Positions 16,156-25,800 of a stretch of 42,936 nt of DNA are shown in pieces. The translations under genes and the position numbers were made by a program. The notes under the pieces are model-generated. The model saw nothing but the letters and a program-made list of their open reading frames with translations. It was not told the DNA's origin and did no database searches. Position 1 is the first letter of the stretch. Each line of letters starts with the position of its first letter. Origin of the DNA: Nanobdellati archaeon (GTDB lineage Archaea; EX4484-52; WAPT01); contig WAPT01000022.1 of assembly GCA_015520605.1 (NCBI GenBank), positions 1 through 42,936 on the forward strand. The letters are read 5' to 3'.

Positions 16156-16951
16156 GCTTACGGTCGAGTACATAAAAAACCTACTGGAAAGGGGTAGAAG
16201 GCTGGATGGTAGAAGCCTTAATGAGTTCAGAGAAATAAAGGTAAAATACGGCATCTCAAAGAAAGCCGAGGGGAGTGCTGAGGTTTGTGTCGGCAACACG
16301 AGAGTCGTGGCAGGAGTTAAAATGGAGGTTGGAGAGCCCTATCCAGACACACCCGATAAGGGAGTGCTCGTAACAACCGCCGAATTCCTGGCAATGGCAG
16401 CTCCCGAGTTTGAACCTGGTCTACCGGGAGAAGACGCAATAGAGCTCGCCAGAGTTGTCGATAGGGGCATAAGAGAAGGTAACGCAATAGATATGGAGAA
16501 ACTGTGCATAGTTGAGGGTGAAAAAGTCTGGGTTGTGTTTCTGGACATATTCGTGCTCAATCATGACGGCAATTTGATAGACGCTGCGGGGATGGCCACC
16601 ATGGCAGCGCTTCTTGATGCAAGGATGCCGAAACTCACAGAGGATTATGAAGTAGACAGATCTAAGCTGACAGATCCTCTACCTATCAGAGACATACCTA
16701 TTCCGGTTACCGTAAGGAAACACAATGAACACCTGATCCTGGACACCACCGCTTTGGAAGAGGAAGTTCTAAAAGGCAAGTTTACGGTGACAACCAAGAT
16801 TAATGGAAATCTATGCGCGATGCAACTCAGTGACGGTATGGCAATGACAAAGGAAGAGGTGCTGAAAGCGGTAAGACTAGCAAGAGACACGTCTTCAAAA
16901 ATAAGGGAAAATATATTCGGGGATCAACTCAAGAGGGTAAAAAAACAGTAA
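16142..16951 (+). CDS. rrp42: Exosome complex component Rrp42
   Basis: RNase PH-fold subunit that pairs with Rrp41 in the hexameric ring; it is structurally required but catalytically inactive in known archaea. The 269-aa protein has GRRLDGRSLNEFREIKVKYG, GSAEVCVGNTRVVAGVKMEV, LPGEDAIELARVVDRGIREG, VWVVFLDIFVLNHDGNLIDA and AAGMATMAALLDARMP. Its start lies within the last codons of rrp41, typical translational coupling. Confidence 0.95.
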   Translation: MASTKLTVEYIKNLLERGRRLDGRSLNEFREIKVKYGISKKAEGSAEVCVGNTRVVAGVKMEVGEPYPDTPDKGVLVTTAEFLAMAAPEFEPGLPGEDAIELARVVDRGIREGNAIDMEKLCIVEGEKVWVVFLDIFVLNHDGNLIDAAGMATMAALLDARMPKLTEDYEVDRSKLTDPLPIRDIPIPVTVRKHNEHLILDTTALEEEVLKGKFTVTTKINGNLCAMQLSDGMAMTKEEVLKAVRLARDTSSKIRENIFGDQLKRVKKQ

Positions 16952-17005
16952 ACTTAAAAAAATTGTTCTCGAATTTATTTCCCGTTTCAGTGGGGGGTGA
17001 GCGGT

Positions 17006-17347
17006 GTGGCAAAAACTAAAAAACTCAAGTCTGCGGGAAGATTTGGTGCAAGGTATGGCAAAAGGATCAGAGAGCTTGTCGCAGCAATAGAGGAATCCTC
17101 TCGAGCCAAACATCTTTGCCCCGCATGCAGATCAAAAAAACTAAAAAGAGTCGCTGCAGGAATATGGTATTGCAGAAAGTGCGGGATTAAACTTGCCGGC
17201 GGAGCATACACACCAAACACGACTTCGGGGAAAATCCTCGTGAAAGTTGAAAGGCTTGCCAAGGCAACAGGGGTTGAGAAAGTTGAGGAGGTTAAAAAGG
17301 AGATCGAAAGATCTCCTGAAAAAACGGTTGGTGATGAAAATCAATAA
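17006..17347 (+). CDS. rpl37ae: Ribosomal protein L37Ae (eL43)
   Basis: Zinc-ribbon protein of the large ribosomal subunit. Residues include KSAGRFGARYGKRIRELVAA, then the zinc ribbon CPAC ... CRKC (LCPACRSKKLKRVAAGIWYC, RKCGIKLAGGAYTPNT). The start is chosen at GTG 17006, five bases after GGGGTGA; GTG 16997 is in frame but overlaps the ribosome-binding site. About 25 extra charged residues at the C-terminus (VEKVEEVKKEIERSPEKTVG) make it longer than many homologues. Confidence 0.93.
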   Translation: MAKTKKLKSAGRFGARYGKRIRELVAAIEESSRAKHLCPACRSKKLKRVAAGIWYCRKCGIKLAGGAYTPNTTSGKILVKVERLAKATGVEKVEEVKKEIERSPEKTVGDENQ

Positions 17348-17370
17348 ACAAATGAGTTGCGGTGATGTGG

Positions 17371-17511
17371 ATGCCCGAGTATGTGTGTTTTAAATGTGGA
17401 AAAAGGTTCGAAATGAGCGATGTAAACACAACAATAGCATGTCCATCCTGTGCATCAAAAATAATTCTTAAGTCCTCTCCAGCAGTGGTGAAGCGCATTT
17501 ACTGTGATTGA
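17371..17511 (+). CDS. rpoP: DNA-directed RNA polymerase subunit P (Rpb12-like)
   Basis: A 46-aa zinc-ribbon subunit of archaeal RNA polymerase. The translation MPEYVCFKCGKRFEMSDVN continues with TTIACPSCASKIILKSSPAV and ends VVKRIYCD. The two metal-binding pairs CFKC and CPSC are intact, and the end PAVVKRI is the family hallmark. ATG 17371 follows GGTGATG at a good distance. The location between L37Ae and Pcc1 is the conserved archaeal order. Confidence 0.93.
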   Translation: MPEYVCFKCGKRFEMSDVNTTIACPSCASKIILKSSPAVVKRIYCD

Positions 17512-17513
17512 GA

Positions 17514-17759
17514 ATGATTAGAGTGAAGCTCGAAATTGAGGAGGAATCCCGCGAAGAGGCATTCGCGGTGTATCTCGCCGCGTTTAAAAATGTAGATGAA
17601 AATGTTTCCTCATCTGGTAAAAGAGTCGGTATTCTTTGTAACGTGGAGGGGGAAAAACTGCTTTTCAATGTTGAGGCAAAGGATCCTGTAGCGATGAGAG
17701 CTGTTTTGAACACCCTCCTAAGAAATTATAAATTAATTTGCTCCCTTAAAAATGTTTAA
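17514..17759 (+). CDS. pcc1: KEOPS complex subunit Pcc1
   Basis: Small dimeric subunit of KEOPS, which makes the t6A modification on tRNAs reading ANN codons. The 81-aa protein has the ferredoxin-like Pcc1 pattern: VKLEIEEESREEAFAVYLAA, then EKLLFNVEAKDPVAMRAVLN and TLLRNYKLI, with the characteristic AKDPVAMRAVLNTLLR. ATG 17514 starts 3 nt after the rpoP stop. Confidence 0.85.
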   Translation: MIRVKLEIEEESREEAFAVYLAAFKNVDENVSSSGKRVGILCNVEGEKLLFNVEAKDPVAMRAVLNTLLRNYKLICSLKNV

Positions 17760-17780
17760 ATCGAATATGAGGTGATAGTT

Positions 17781-18125
17781 GTGGTTGTAGATGAACGAGA
17801 GATTGCTACGCAGTTCAACCAGCTCCAGCAACAACTTCAGCTTATTCTCGTGCAAAAGGAAACGACATCCGCTCAGATTCAGGAACTTAAGAATGCGCTA
17901 AAGGAAGTGGAAAAGGCCAAGGGAAGCGTTTACAAAACATCCGGGACAATTATGATCGAGATGGCACCCGAGGATGCAAAAAAGGACATAGAGATGGAAC
18001 TTGAAACTCTCGAGCTTAGAATGAAGGCACTTGAAAAGCAGGAGAAAACGATAAAGGATAAGTTGTTGGATCTCAGGGAAAAAATATTCGCAACTCAAAA
18101 TGAGGGGGGGAGAACGGCGCGATAG
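17781..18125 (+). CDS. pfdB: Prefoldin beta subunit
   Basis: Beta subunit of the prefoldin chaperone. The 114-aa protein has the beta-family pattern: an N-terminal coiled coil with IATQFNQLQQQLQLILVQKE, the short hairpin GSVYKTSGTIMIEMAPEDAK and a C-terminal coiled coil (LETLELRMKALEKQEKTIKD). The start is GTG 17781, four bases after GAGGTGAT. The alpha subunit is at 4694. It ends the exosome superoperon. Confidence 0.93.
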   Translation: MVVDEREIATQFNQLQQQLQLILVQKETTSAQIQELKNALKEVEKAKGSVYKTSGTIMIEMAPEDAKKDIEMELETLELRMKALEKQEKTIKDKLLDLREKIFATQNEGGRTAR

Positions 18126-18138
18126 GCGTTCCTCCGGC

Positions 18139-18166
18139 CATCCCGGTGAGGTTTAGGGTGGCCATA
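18139..18166 (+). terminator. Possible hairpin after pfdB
   Basis: GGCCATCCC and GGGTGGCC form a stem with one bulged T around an about 11-nt loop, between pfdB and the next gene. It has no adjacent T-run, so it may be a processing or structural element rather than a terminator. Confidence 0.3.
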
Positions 18167-18209
18167 TCCTCCGCACATTTTTAATTGTTTTGTTGTTGTA
18201 TGTATTTCT

Positions 18210-19505
18210 ATGACACGAAAGCTCAGCGAAATCCTGAGAACAATTCTGGAAAATAAGGACACATTAAGAATCCTGCAGTTAATTTATTCCAATTCTGAAG
18301 GGGTGGTTTTTGAAGACATTGCCGGCGCTTTAGATGAGTTTAAAAAAGTTGAGGTGCGCGGACATGTTAAGAAACTCATAGAATTAGGATTGATTGAGGA
18401 GAAGGGTGGGATTTATTTTCTGAGTGATAAAAGAGACTCACGAATGATCTTCCATATACTCGAAAAGCTTGGTATCGTGGAAAATCACGAAGTTTCAAAG
18501 ATAAGACCAAAAGGGCAAGAATTTTTAAAAAAAGTGCATGAGTATGGAAAGGTCTGTACAATCGTTGTGCATCACAACGCTGATCCGGATGCAGTGGGAA
18601 GCGCGGTAGCTCTTGCTCTCGCTCTGAAACAAATCAATATCAAAGTAAAAGTCATAGCACCGTTAGGTATGAGCGCACAATCTAAGAAGCTTCTGAGATC
18701 TTTTCCATACCCTCTTCAGGAAAATTTCAAAACTACAGAATGGGAAAGTATGGGATTTTTTATCATTGTTGATACCGGATCCTCGACACAGTTGCCAGAC
18801 GAGCTTGTGAAATTTTTAAAAACGAATAAAAATTACGGTGTGATCGATCATCATTCGGAGGCTGATCTTACCCAAAATGCTGCTGTGTCAATAGTTGATA
18901 AAAATGCGAGAGCCACGGCGGTGATTGTGCAAATTCTTCTGAAGGCTCTGAATATAAAAATAACCAGAGAGATCTCTGTTTTTCTCGCAGCCGGCATAAT
19001 CGCCGATACGGGATTTCTGAGATCCGCAACCAACAGAGAGCTCCTTGCGATTTGCGAACTCGTTGAATCGGGAGTGGATGTCGGTAAACTAATGAAAGTT
19101 CTCCATATTGAAAAGAATTACTCCGAAAAAGTTGCAATGCTGAAGGCATTGAGGAGAGCAGAGCTTTACTCATGCGGAAAGTTAATAATAGCCTTTACAG
19201 AAATTGGTTCATACGAAGCTGCAGCTGCATTGACTCTTGTGAGAGTCGGGGCGGATATCGCAATAGCGGTCAACATTCAAAAAAATGAAATAAGAATCTC
19301 GTGCAGAATGAGACAGAATGTCACCAATGACGTGAACATGCTGGAATTATTCAAGAATCTCGAGAATGTTTTGGGTGGAAAGGGCGGGGGGCATCCAACT
19401 GCCGTATCATTTAACGGGAAAATACCTGAAAACTGGGAAAATGCCAAGAAAGTATTGCTCAAGAAAATTGAGGAAAAAATCGGAGAAAAAATTAAAAAGA
19501 TTTGA
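18210..19505 (+). CDS. Winged-helix DHH/DHHA1 family phosphoesterase
   Basis: A 431-aa protein. Residues 1-85 form a winged helix (LRTILENKDTLRILQLIYSN, EVRGHVKKLIELGLIEE). From about 108 a DHH phosphoesterase domain carries the metal-binding motifs VVHHNADPDAVGSA, IIVDTGSS, GVIDHHSE and AAGIIADTGFLRSA. The C-terminal DHHA1 domain shows GGKGGGHPTAVSF. Relatives include RecJ-like nucleases and NrnA-type nano-RNA/pAp phosphatases; the size and lack of extra RecJ domains favour the NrnA-like group. An N-terminal DNA-binding module suggests recruitment to nucleic acid or a regulatory role. A TATA-like ATTTTTAATT about 27 nt before ATG suggests a leaderless message. Confidence 0.88.
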   Translation: MTRKLSEILRTILENKDTLRILQLIYSNSEGVVFEDIAGALDEFKKVEVRGHVKKLIELGLIEEKGGIYFLSDKRDSRMIFHILEKLGIVENHEVSKIRPKGQEFLKKVHEYGKVCTIVVHHNADPDAVGSAVALALALKQINIKVKVIAPLGMSAQSKKLLRSFPYPLQENFKTTEWESMGFFIIVDTGSSTQLPDELVKFLKTNKNYGVIDHHSEADLTQNAAVSIVDKNARATAVIVQILLKALNIKITREISVFLAAGIIADTGFLRSATNRELLAICELVESGVDVGKLMKVLHIEKNYSEKVAMLKALRRAELYSCGKLIIAFTEIGSYEAAAALTLVRVGADIAIAVNIQKNEIRISCRMRQNVTNDVNMLELFKNLENVLGGKGGGHPTAVSFNGKIPENWENAKKVLLKKIEEKIGEKIKKI

Positions 19506-19579
19506 AAAAAAGTAGGGAATGGTTCGTTTCATTCTTAAATTAAACATTGAGGATGGGATAAAAAGGAGGTGGTGTGTTG

Positions 19580-19837
19580 ATGGAGGCACTTCATGAAATA
19601 AAAGCGGTGCTCAAAGAACTTGCAGAGGATAAAAAAATACCCAAGAATGTTCGCACGGTAATAGAAAATGCCATTAGAGAGCTTGATAAGGAAAATCTAC
19701 CTCCAAAAACGAGGGTCAATACTGTTATAACAATGCTGGAAGAGGTCAGCAGTGATCCGAATCTTCAACCATTTTCGAGAACCGAAATCTGGAGTGTTGT
19801 GTCCATGCTCGAGATGGTGCAAAAAGAATTGGAATGA
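19580..19837 (+). CDS. UPF0147 family protein
   Basis: An 85-aa all-helical archaeal protein of unknown function. The pattern ELAEDKKIPKNVRTVIENAI, RELDKENLPPKTRVNTVITM and LEEVSSDPNLQPFSRTEIWS is that of the UPF0147 family. AAGGAGGTGG lies at 19563-19572; GTG 19574, TTG 19577 and ATG 19580 are consecutive candidate starts, and ATG is preferred. Confidence 0.88.
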   Translation: MEALHEIKAVLKELAEDKKIPKNVRTVIENAIRELDKENLPPKTRVNTVITMLEEVSSDPNLQPFSRTEIWSVVSMLEMVQKELE

Positions 19838-19841
19838 TCGC

Positions 19842-19878
19842 ATCTTTTTCTCTCTATTTTTTCTTCTTATTTTTTAGT
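19842..19878 (+). terminator. T-rich terminator tract after UPF0147
   Basis: Three T-runs (CTTTTTCTCTC, ATTTTTTCTTC, ATTTTTTAG) follow the stop codon and precede the convergent giant gene. Confidence 0.5.
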
Positions 19879-19893
19879 AACTCAACTTTATTT

Positions 19894-22800
19894 TCATCTG
19901 AGCAGAGTGATCACCATACCTAACAGCGCTGTTACCACAATATTCGTGAATGAAATTCCGGGCTGCTTGACTCCGACCTCTCCTCCCTTTTTCGGAGGCA
20001 CTACAACTACTCGAAGGGATGTTGGTTGTGACGATTTGCCAGTAATCTGACTCTTTGTAGTTATATTGATCGTATAGGTACCTTCAGCATATGGCTTCAG
20101 AAGGATTGCCACCACGTGTTTCGACGCACTATTTATGATAAAAGTTCTGCACTTTGATTCAGATGAAACACCAAGCCCCATCACAAACGCTTCAATCTTA
20201 TCCTCGTACGGATTCTGAACACAAACCGTTATATTATCAGGCACAGGATTCAAGTTATAAATGATTATCGGTACGCGCATCTCTTTGACATCCGTGCTCA
20301 CTCTGATCTCCGATCCGTAAGCTGTATTTACTGGAGGAGATTTAATATTCTCAATTGCGGCACATGTATGTGTGTCAATCCTGCAAACGCCAGAATAACA
20401 TTCGTCATTTGAGGAACACGGACAGTTTGTGAACTTTTTCACCACAAACGTTCCTTTTATATTCCAAAGATTTCCGGCGCCGTCCTTGAGGTACAATGTG
20501 TAGCTGTAAGTCCCCGCACCATTACAGCTGGTGGGAGTCTTTAGTGTGCAGACATACGTATTTTCGGTCGTGTAACATTTTTTATCACTCATATTGGTCG
20601 TGAACTCCATAAATTTACATCCCGATTCATCATCACTACAGGACAGGGTAACGTTCATAAATGAGCTAGTGGAAAGGATTGGAGGTTCAATCATAACCCG
20701 ACCTGCGGGTGCCTTTTTATCTATTTTTACTGTGATGTTCTTCCAGCTCTCCGCATTACCTGCATTATCCACGCTCCTGTAAAATATCTGTTCCACGCAA
20801 GCCTCACCCTCCGGACATGTTATTGTAAGTTTAAATGGATTTTGAGTTGTTGTCTTTTTGCTCGATTCTCCCTCGCTACCGAGATAGTACTCAAGGTATC
20901 TGCAACCTGAGCCGTTGAAATCGTTGCATGTAAACCTGAGAGCAACATTCTTATTTGTCCACGGAGCTCTAATGTAATCATAATCAGTTTGGAGCTGAGT
21001 CACAGGATTTTGTTTGTCTATCCTAAATGGTTTGCTCTTCTTAACACGCTCCACGTTACCCCAATTATCAACACCATAGTAACATATTGAGTATTCATGA
21101 GCTTCATTATCTTTGCCGCGTATGGTGATCGTAACAGTATTGCTGTTCTGAGAATAGTAAGTGGTTGTGGTTGGATCTGGGCATGAGGAAGAGGCCGGAA
21201 TGAGCTTATAATATATTTTACTGCATCCTGAACCGCTCCCATCATTACATGTAAGCGTTACTGTGATATCGTGGTTCACCCAGTCTGTTCCGTTTGGTTT
21301 GATGATGGTTGTCGGCGCCTGATCGTCGATGAAGACCGATCCACACTTGGAAGTTTCAACGTTCCCCGCATTATCAACAGAGTAATAACACACCTTCCAT
21401 CTCGCCACCTGACCGGATTGAGCTGTTATAGTGAACGGACCTGTGTATTTGGTTGTTGGTGTGCATGATGATGATGTCGTCTTGCAGTAGTAAGTGGCAG
21501 CACATTTACTTGCATAAATGCTGTGGTCCGTACATGTGAAATTAATCCGAATCGTTGAGGGAGAGAGTTTGGTCTGAGTCATGTAAGTTACGGGAGCGTA
21601 TGGATCACATCTTATATACCCGTTGGTTGGGTTGTACCACCAACCGCCGATGTTGTTGTTAATATCTTTACATTTAAGTGCGAATCTAACAGAATCATAA
21701 GGCGTGGCGACAAAAGTATATGAGTTGAAAGTGTTGTTTCTCCACCCGAAGTATTGCCATTTACCGTTGTGATAGATCGCGAAGTAATATGGTTGAGATG
21801 CAAGCCCGATGTTGTCTGTGTATTCCCATGAAAGATGGAATTCACAGTTCTTAGTCCATCCCGCCGAAATAGTTGGATTGAACTTCACCAGTGTGGGTGG
21901 TTGTGTGTCCTGTGTTGTGAGAATTTCGGTACATTTTGTGTTCTCTTTATTTCCAAGTTTATCAACAGAGTAATAACACACCTTCCATCTCGCCACCTGA
22001 CCGGATTGAGCTGTTATAGTGAACGGACCTGTGTATTTGGTTGTTGGTGTGCATGATGATGATGTCGTCTTGCAGTAGTAAGTAGATGAGCAACCAACCC
22101 CCCCGGCATCACTGCACACAAAGTTGATCTCATAACCGCCGTTACTGAGTTTTGTTTTTTGTAAATATGTTGTTGGGGCGTTAGGGTCGCATCTAACATA
22201 GGATGTATCTGGCAAATACCACCAACCACCAATATTGCCTGAAGAATCTCTGCATTCCAGTGCAAACCTTACGGGGTCGTACGGCCTTGCAGTAAATTTG
22301 TGTGAGGTGGCGGTACTCCAAGAAGTATAGTGCCACTTACCTCCATAATATGTTGCTAACTTGTATGGTGTGGATGCTAACTCCGTATTATCCCTACACA
22401 ACCATTCTAGGTTATACGTGCAACTTCTACTCCATCCTTTAAGACTACCATCGTAACCGGAATAGTATTCTTCTTTGCCAAAACTGACGGAAGTTGAAAG
22501 TCCCGGATAATATTTATAGATTTTCACATAGTCCACATAACTGTATGAGCTTTTAAACTGAAGGGAAAACTTGTGGAAATCTGTTTGGATAAGCTTGACA
22601 TGTCTCGTATCAAGTCTATAATTGTTCTGCCAAATCTCCTGCTTGTTGGTATCGATATAAATTTTATAAGTGTACCAGTTTCTAAGGTAGCGAGAAGGAC
22701 AACAGCACTGCCATCCATCACAATGTCTATCGAAAAAGTGATACCAATATCTGCTTTCTGTGAGGAATGGACAAGCAAATGAGTGTGAACCGATCCAACA

Positions 22801-25800
22801 GTGGAATGAGATATCGTAGGCCCATTTGTTCGAACCCGATTTTGCTCTGACCTCAATCATCACAGGTGACTCCGAGAGATTTGCGTTGAATTCTGAGGAA
22901 ACAAGCGGCATGTTTTGACTACCCCAATCATTAGCATAGTTAATGAGATACCCGTTCCTCACACCCCAGTTCCTCACCCAATTCCATTTTGTTGTGTCCT
23001 TTCTGCTAAAATCATCGTAGAAAATAAATCTTGCAGAAATGTCACTTTCGGATGTTGCTGAAGGATTACCATAGTACATATAAAGATCTATTTTGTGATT
23101 CTTCCCGCTGGGGATGATGGGTATATTTACCCACACGGATACCTTGGTAGGGGTGCAGGATTCCAAGTAATATTTTAGTTTCTCTCCATCAAGCGTTGTG
23201 AACCTCAAATCCGCACAGTCGCTCCTCATTTTTCCAGCGGAAATTAAACGGGATGGATCAAAAACTATCTTTACTGGATAGTTTTCCAACTCTCTGTCCG
23301 TTGAAGTTGTTATCGTTATTCTCTTTCTGTAATTCCAGTAATTCTGTCTTTCGGGTAAACCGTAACGTATGAAACTACGAGTTTTCATTACAGATACGGG
23401 TGGGATATATGCGTAGACATCGGCTCTACCGCGAAGATTAGATACTGAAAATAGTCTCCACGAGGTATCACCTGGAGCAATGAAGTAGAGTCTTACACCA
23501 TCCCACCCTCCTTCCTCTTCATGCCTAACGATTAATTTATGCCAACCTTTAGAAAGGTATATTGGTCTGTGATGATAAAAGCAGAGACATGGGGGGTGGC
23601 CCCCATACCACGAAGCCACTACTTTTCCATCGATCTCCACCTCAACAGCATCATCACCATCTATGGCAAAATACCACCTCCCCGGTTTCTTAACATAGAG
23701 CCAAGTTGTGAAGAAATAATTCACATGGTCGTAGTGGTTTATACGTGGGAATATGGATATCCTGTCCACGAGTCTATACTCATATATAATATTATAAAGG
23801 TAATCATTCACGAGTCCGTTGTGATTGAATGGGTGACCTATTCTCCCACCATATCTCACGTAAAGAATCTTACCGGCATCTCCTTTTTTGTAACTATCCG
23901 GGTATTTCAACCAACCCCAAGCAGGCACCCCTTTAAAATAAACGAGCTCTGGAGGTCTAATGTCGGACCGCTTCTCTACCAACACATCACAACTGAGCCC
24001 AGCACCATCTGGACAGCAGCAACAACCCCCGCAATTATTTGGGCGTGAGGTTCCAAAGTGCATGATCCACTCGTCACCCGTGGTGGATATTTTGTATCCT
24101 CCCCTCACACCACATTCAGGTATGCCCACAACTTTCCAGTTGTTCAGGTTTATATAAAGATATCCCTCAACGGCTGCACCTCTGGCAACCCCGTAACAGC
24201 AGTCAGCATGCTCCGTCGTGCCAATAAGTCTTATCATCCATTTTGTACTACCCTCTTTTATTTTGTTTGCATACCATCCCCTATAACGGGTGCACGTGTC
24301 GCGACCTGGTAAGATATAGCACCAGTAAGCACAACACCCTCGGCATCTAGGATCCGAGGGATTAAGCCGGAAGTTAAAAGTCTCAGTATGGGTAAATTCC
24401 TTATCGAATTTTGTGCAATAAAGCTGGTTTAGATTGCCATGGGATAATGTAAACGGATGAATTGGCCCATATCGAGCTGTAACCCACTTAACACCTGCGT
24501 CAGTGCATGAAGCTGCGTGAACAACAGTAGGTGTGAGAATTATATTTACTGTTATTGATAATATTAACCCTATCAGGAAGAACACAGCAATTTTCCTACT
24601 TTCTGTATAATAGGGTTGAGGTGGCTGCGGATAATAGTATGGTGCGTGTTCCCCACCACTTTCATCTCCAGAACCGCTCTGTCGTCCTCTTTTTTCTCCT
24701 GAACTCTCCTTTTTCCTCTTCTCTTTTAAAACCAACCATACCACAACCGTTACACCTATCAGAATAATTACCACCAGCAGTATCCATTTAATTCTGTTCC
24801 CTGCTCCTTTTTCATGTGCTGTTGGAAGTCTTTGCATTTCCTTCGAGACCTCCGGGTAAGAGGGTTGTGCCCCTGCCTGTGATAGGCTTAACCTCTCTGT
24901 GATGGATGCTGGCTTTCTAACAGCATCCCCTGCATAACTTATCATAACTCTAAACTCCCCTTCCCTTTCCGCATAGGATGGCACTCTGAAGGAGACTTCG
25001 AATTTACCCGTAGCATCTGTCTCAATATCGGCGATGTGTGCCATAGAAACTTCATCATAAATGCTCAGAGGTGCGTGTGCCAAAGGTACCAAAGCCTCTT
25101 TGTTCCCGGTCTCGTAAACCACTCCTGTAATGGTCGCGTAAGTTCTGTTAAGCTTGTCCTTCCATAGGTGCTTAGAAGTTATGTTTATAACGACCAATCT
25201 TGTAGCGTTGCAGGATGGTTTTGCACCTCCTACCTCCATCTTCGCTTTTTCTACATAAAATGTAGTTTCCGCCTCCCTCAAATCTCCATCTGGGTAATAA
25301 CAGTAAAACATTATTGAATTCTTACCATCTTTACCATAAACGAAAACATCCGTATCGTTTTCTATCGTTGTATTCGGCATGTTATTTAGAGAATAGTAGC
25401 ATTTGCATCCAGTTCCATAACAACGTATCCTGACCTTAACTTCCTGGGTTTTGAATTTTGCACCGTTTTCTGGATAGACTATCAACACCCATCGCTTCTC
25501 TTTTTCTTTTAACAAATCAATACATTTTTCTGCATTGTTTATTATTTGTGTATAAAGGCATGAATTTGTGGAGTGATCATACACCCCTCCCTTATAAAGA
25601 GTCGTGCCTTCACATTTTTCAGGACAGATCTTCGAAGCATTGTAAGTCACATTTATCACATGTTCCTCTGTTCTCTTTCTCTTCACAGCACATTTTGTTG
25701 AGTTTTTGACTATTATTGAATAGAAACACGACCCTGTCGTTTTATCGTACACACCGCCCCCATAAAAAACTGTACTGATACATTTATCAGGACAACGTTG

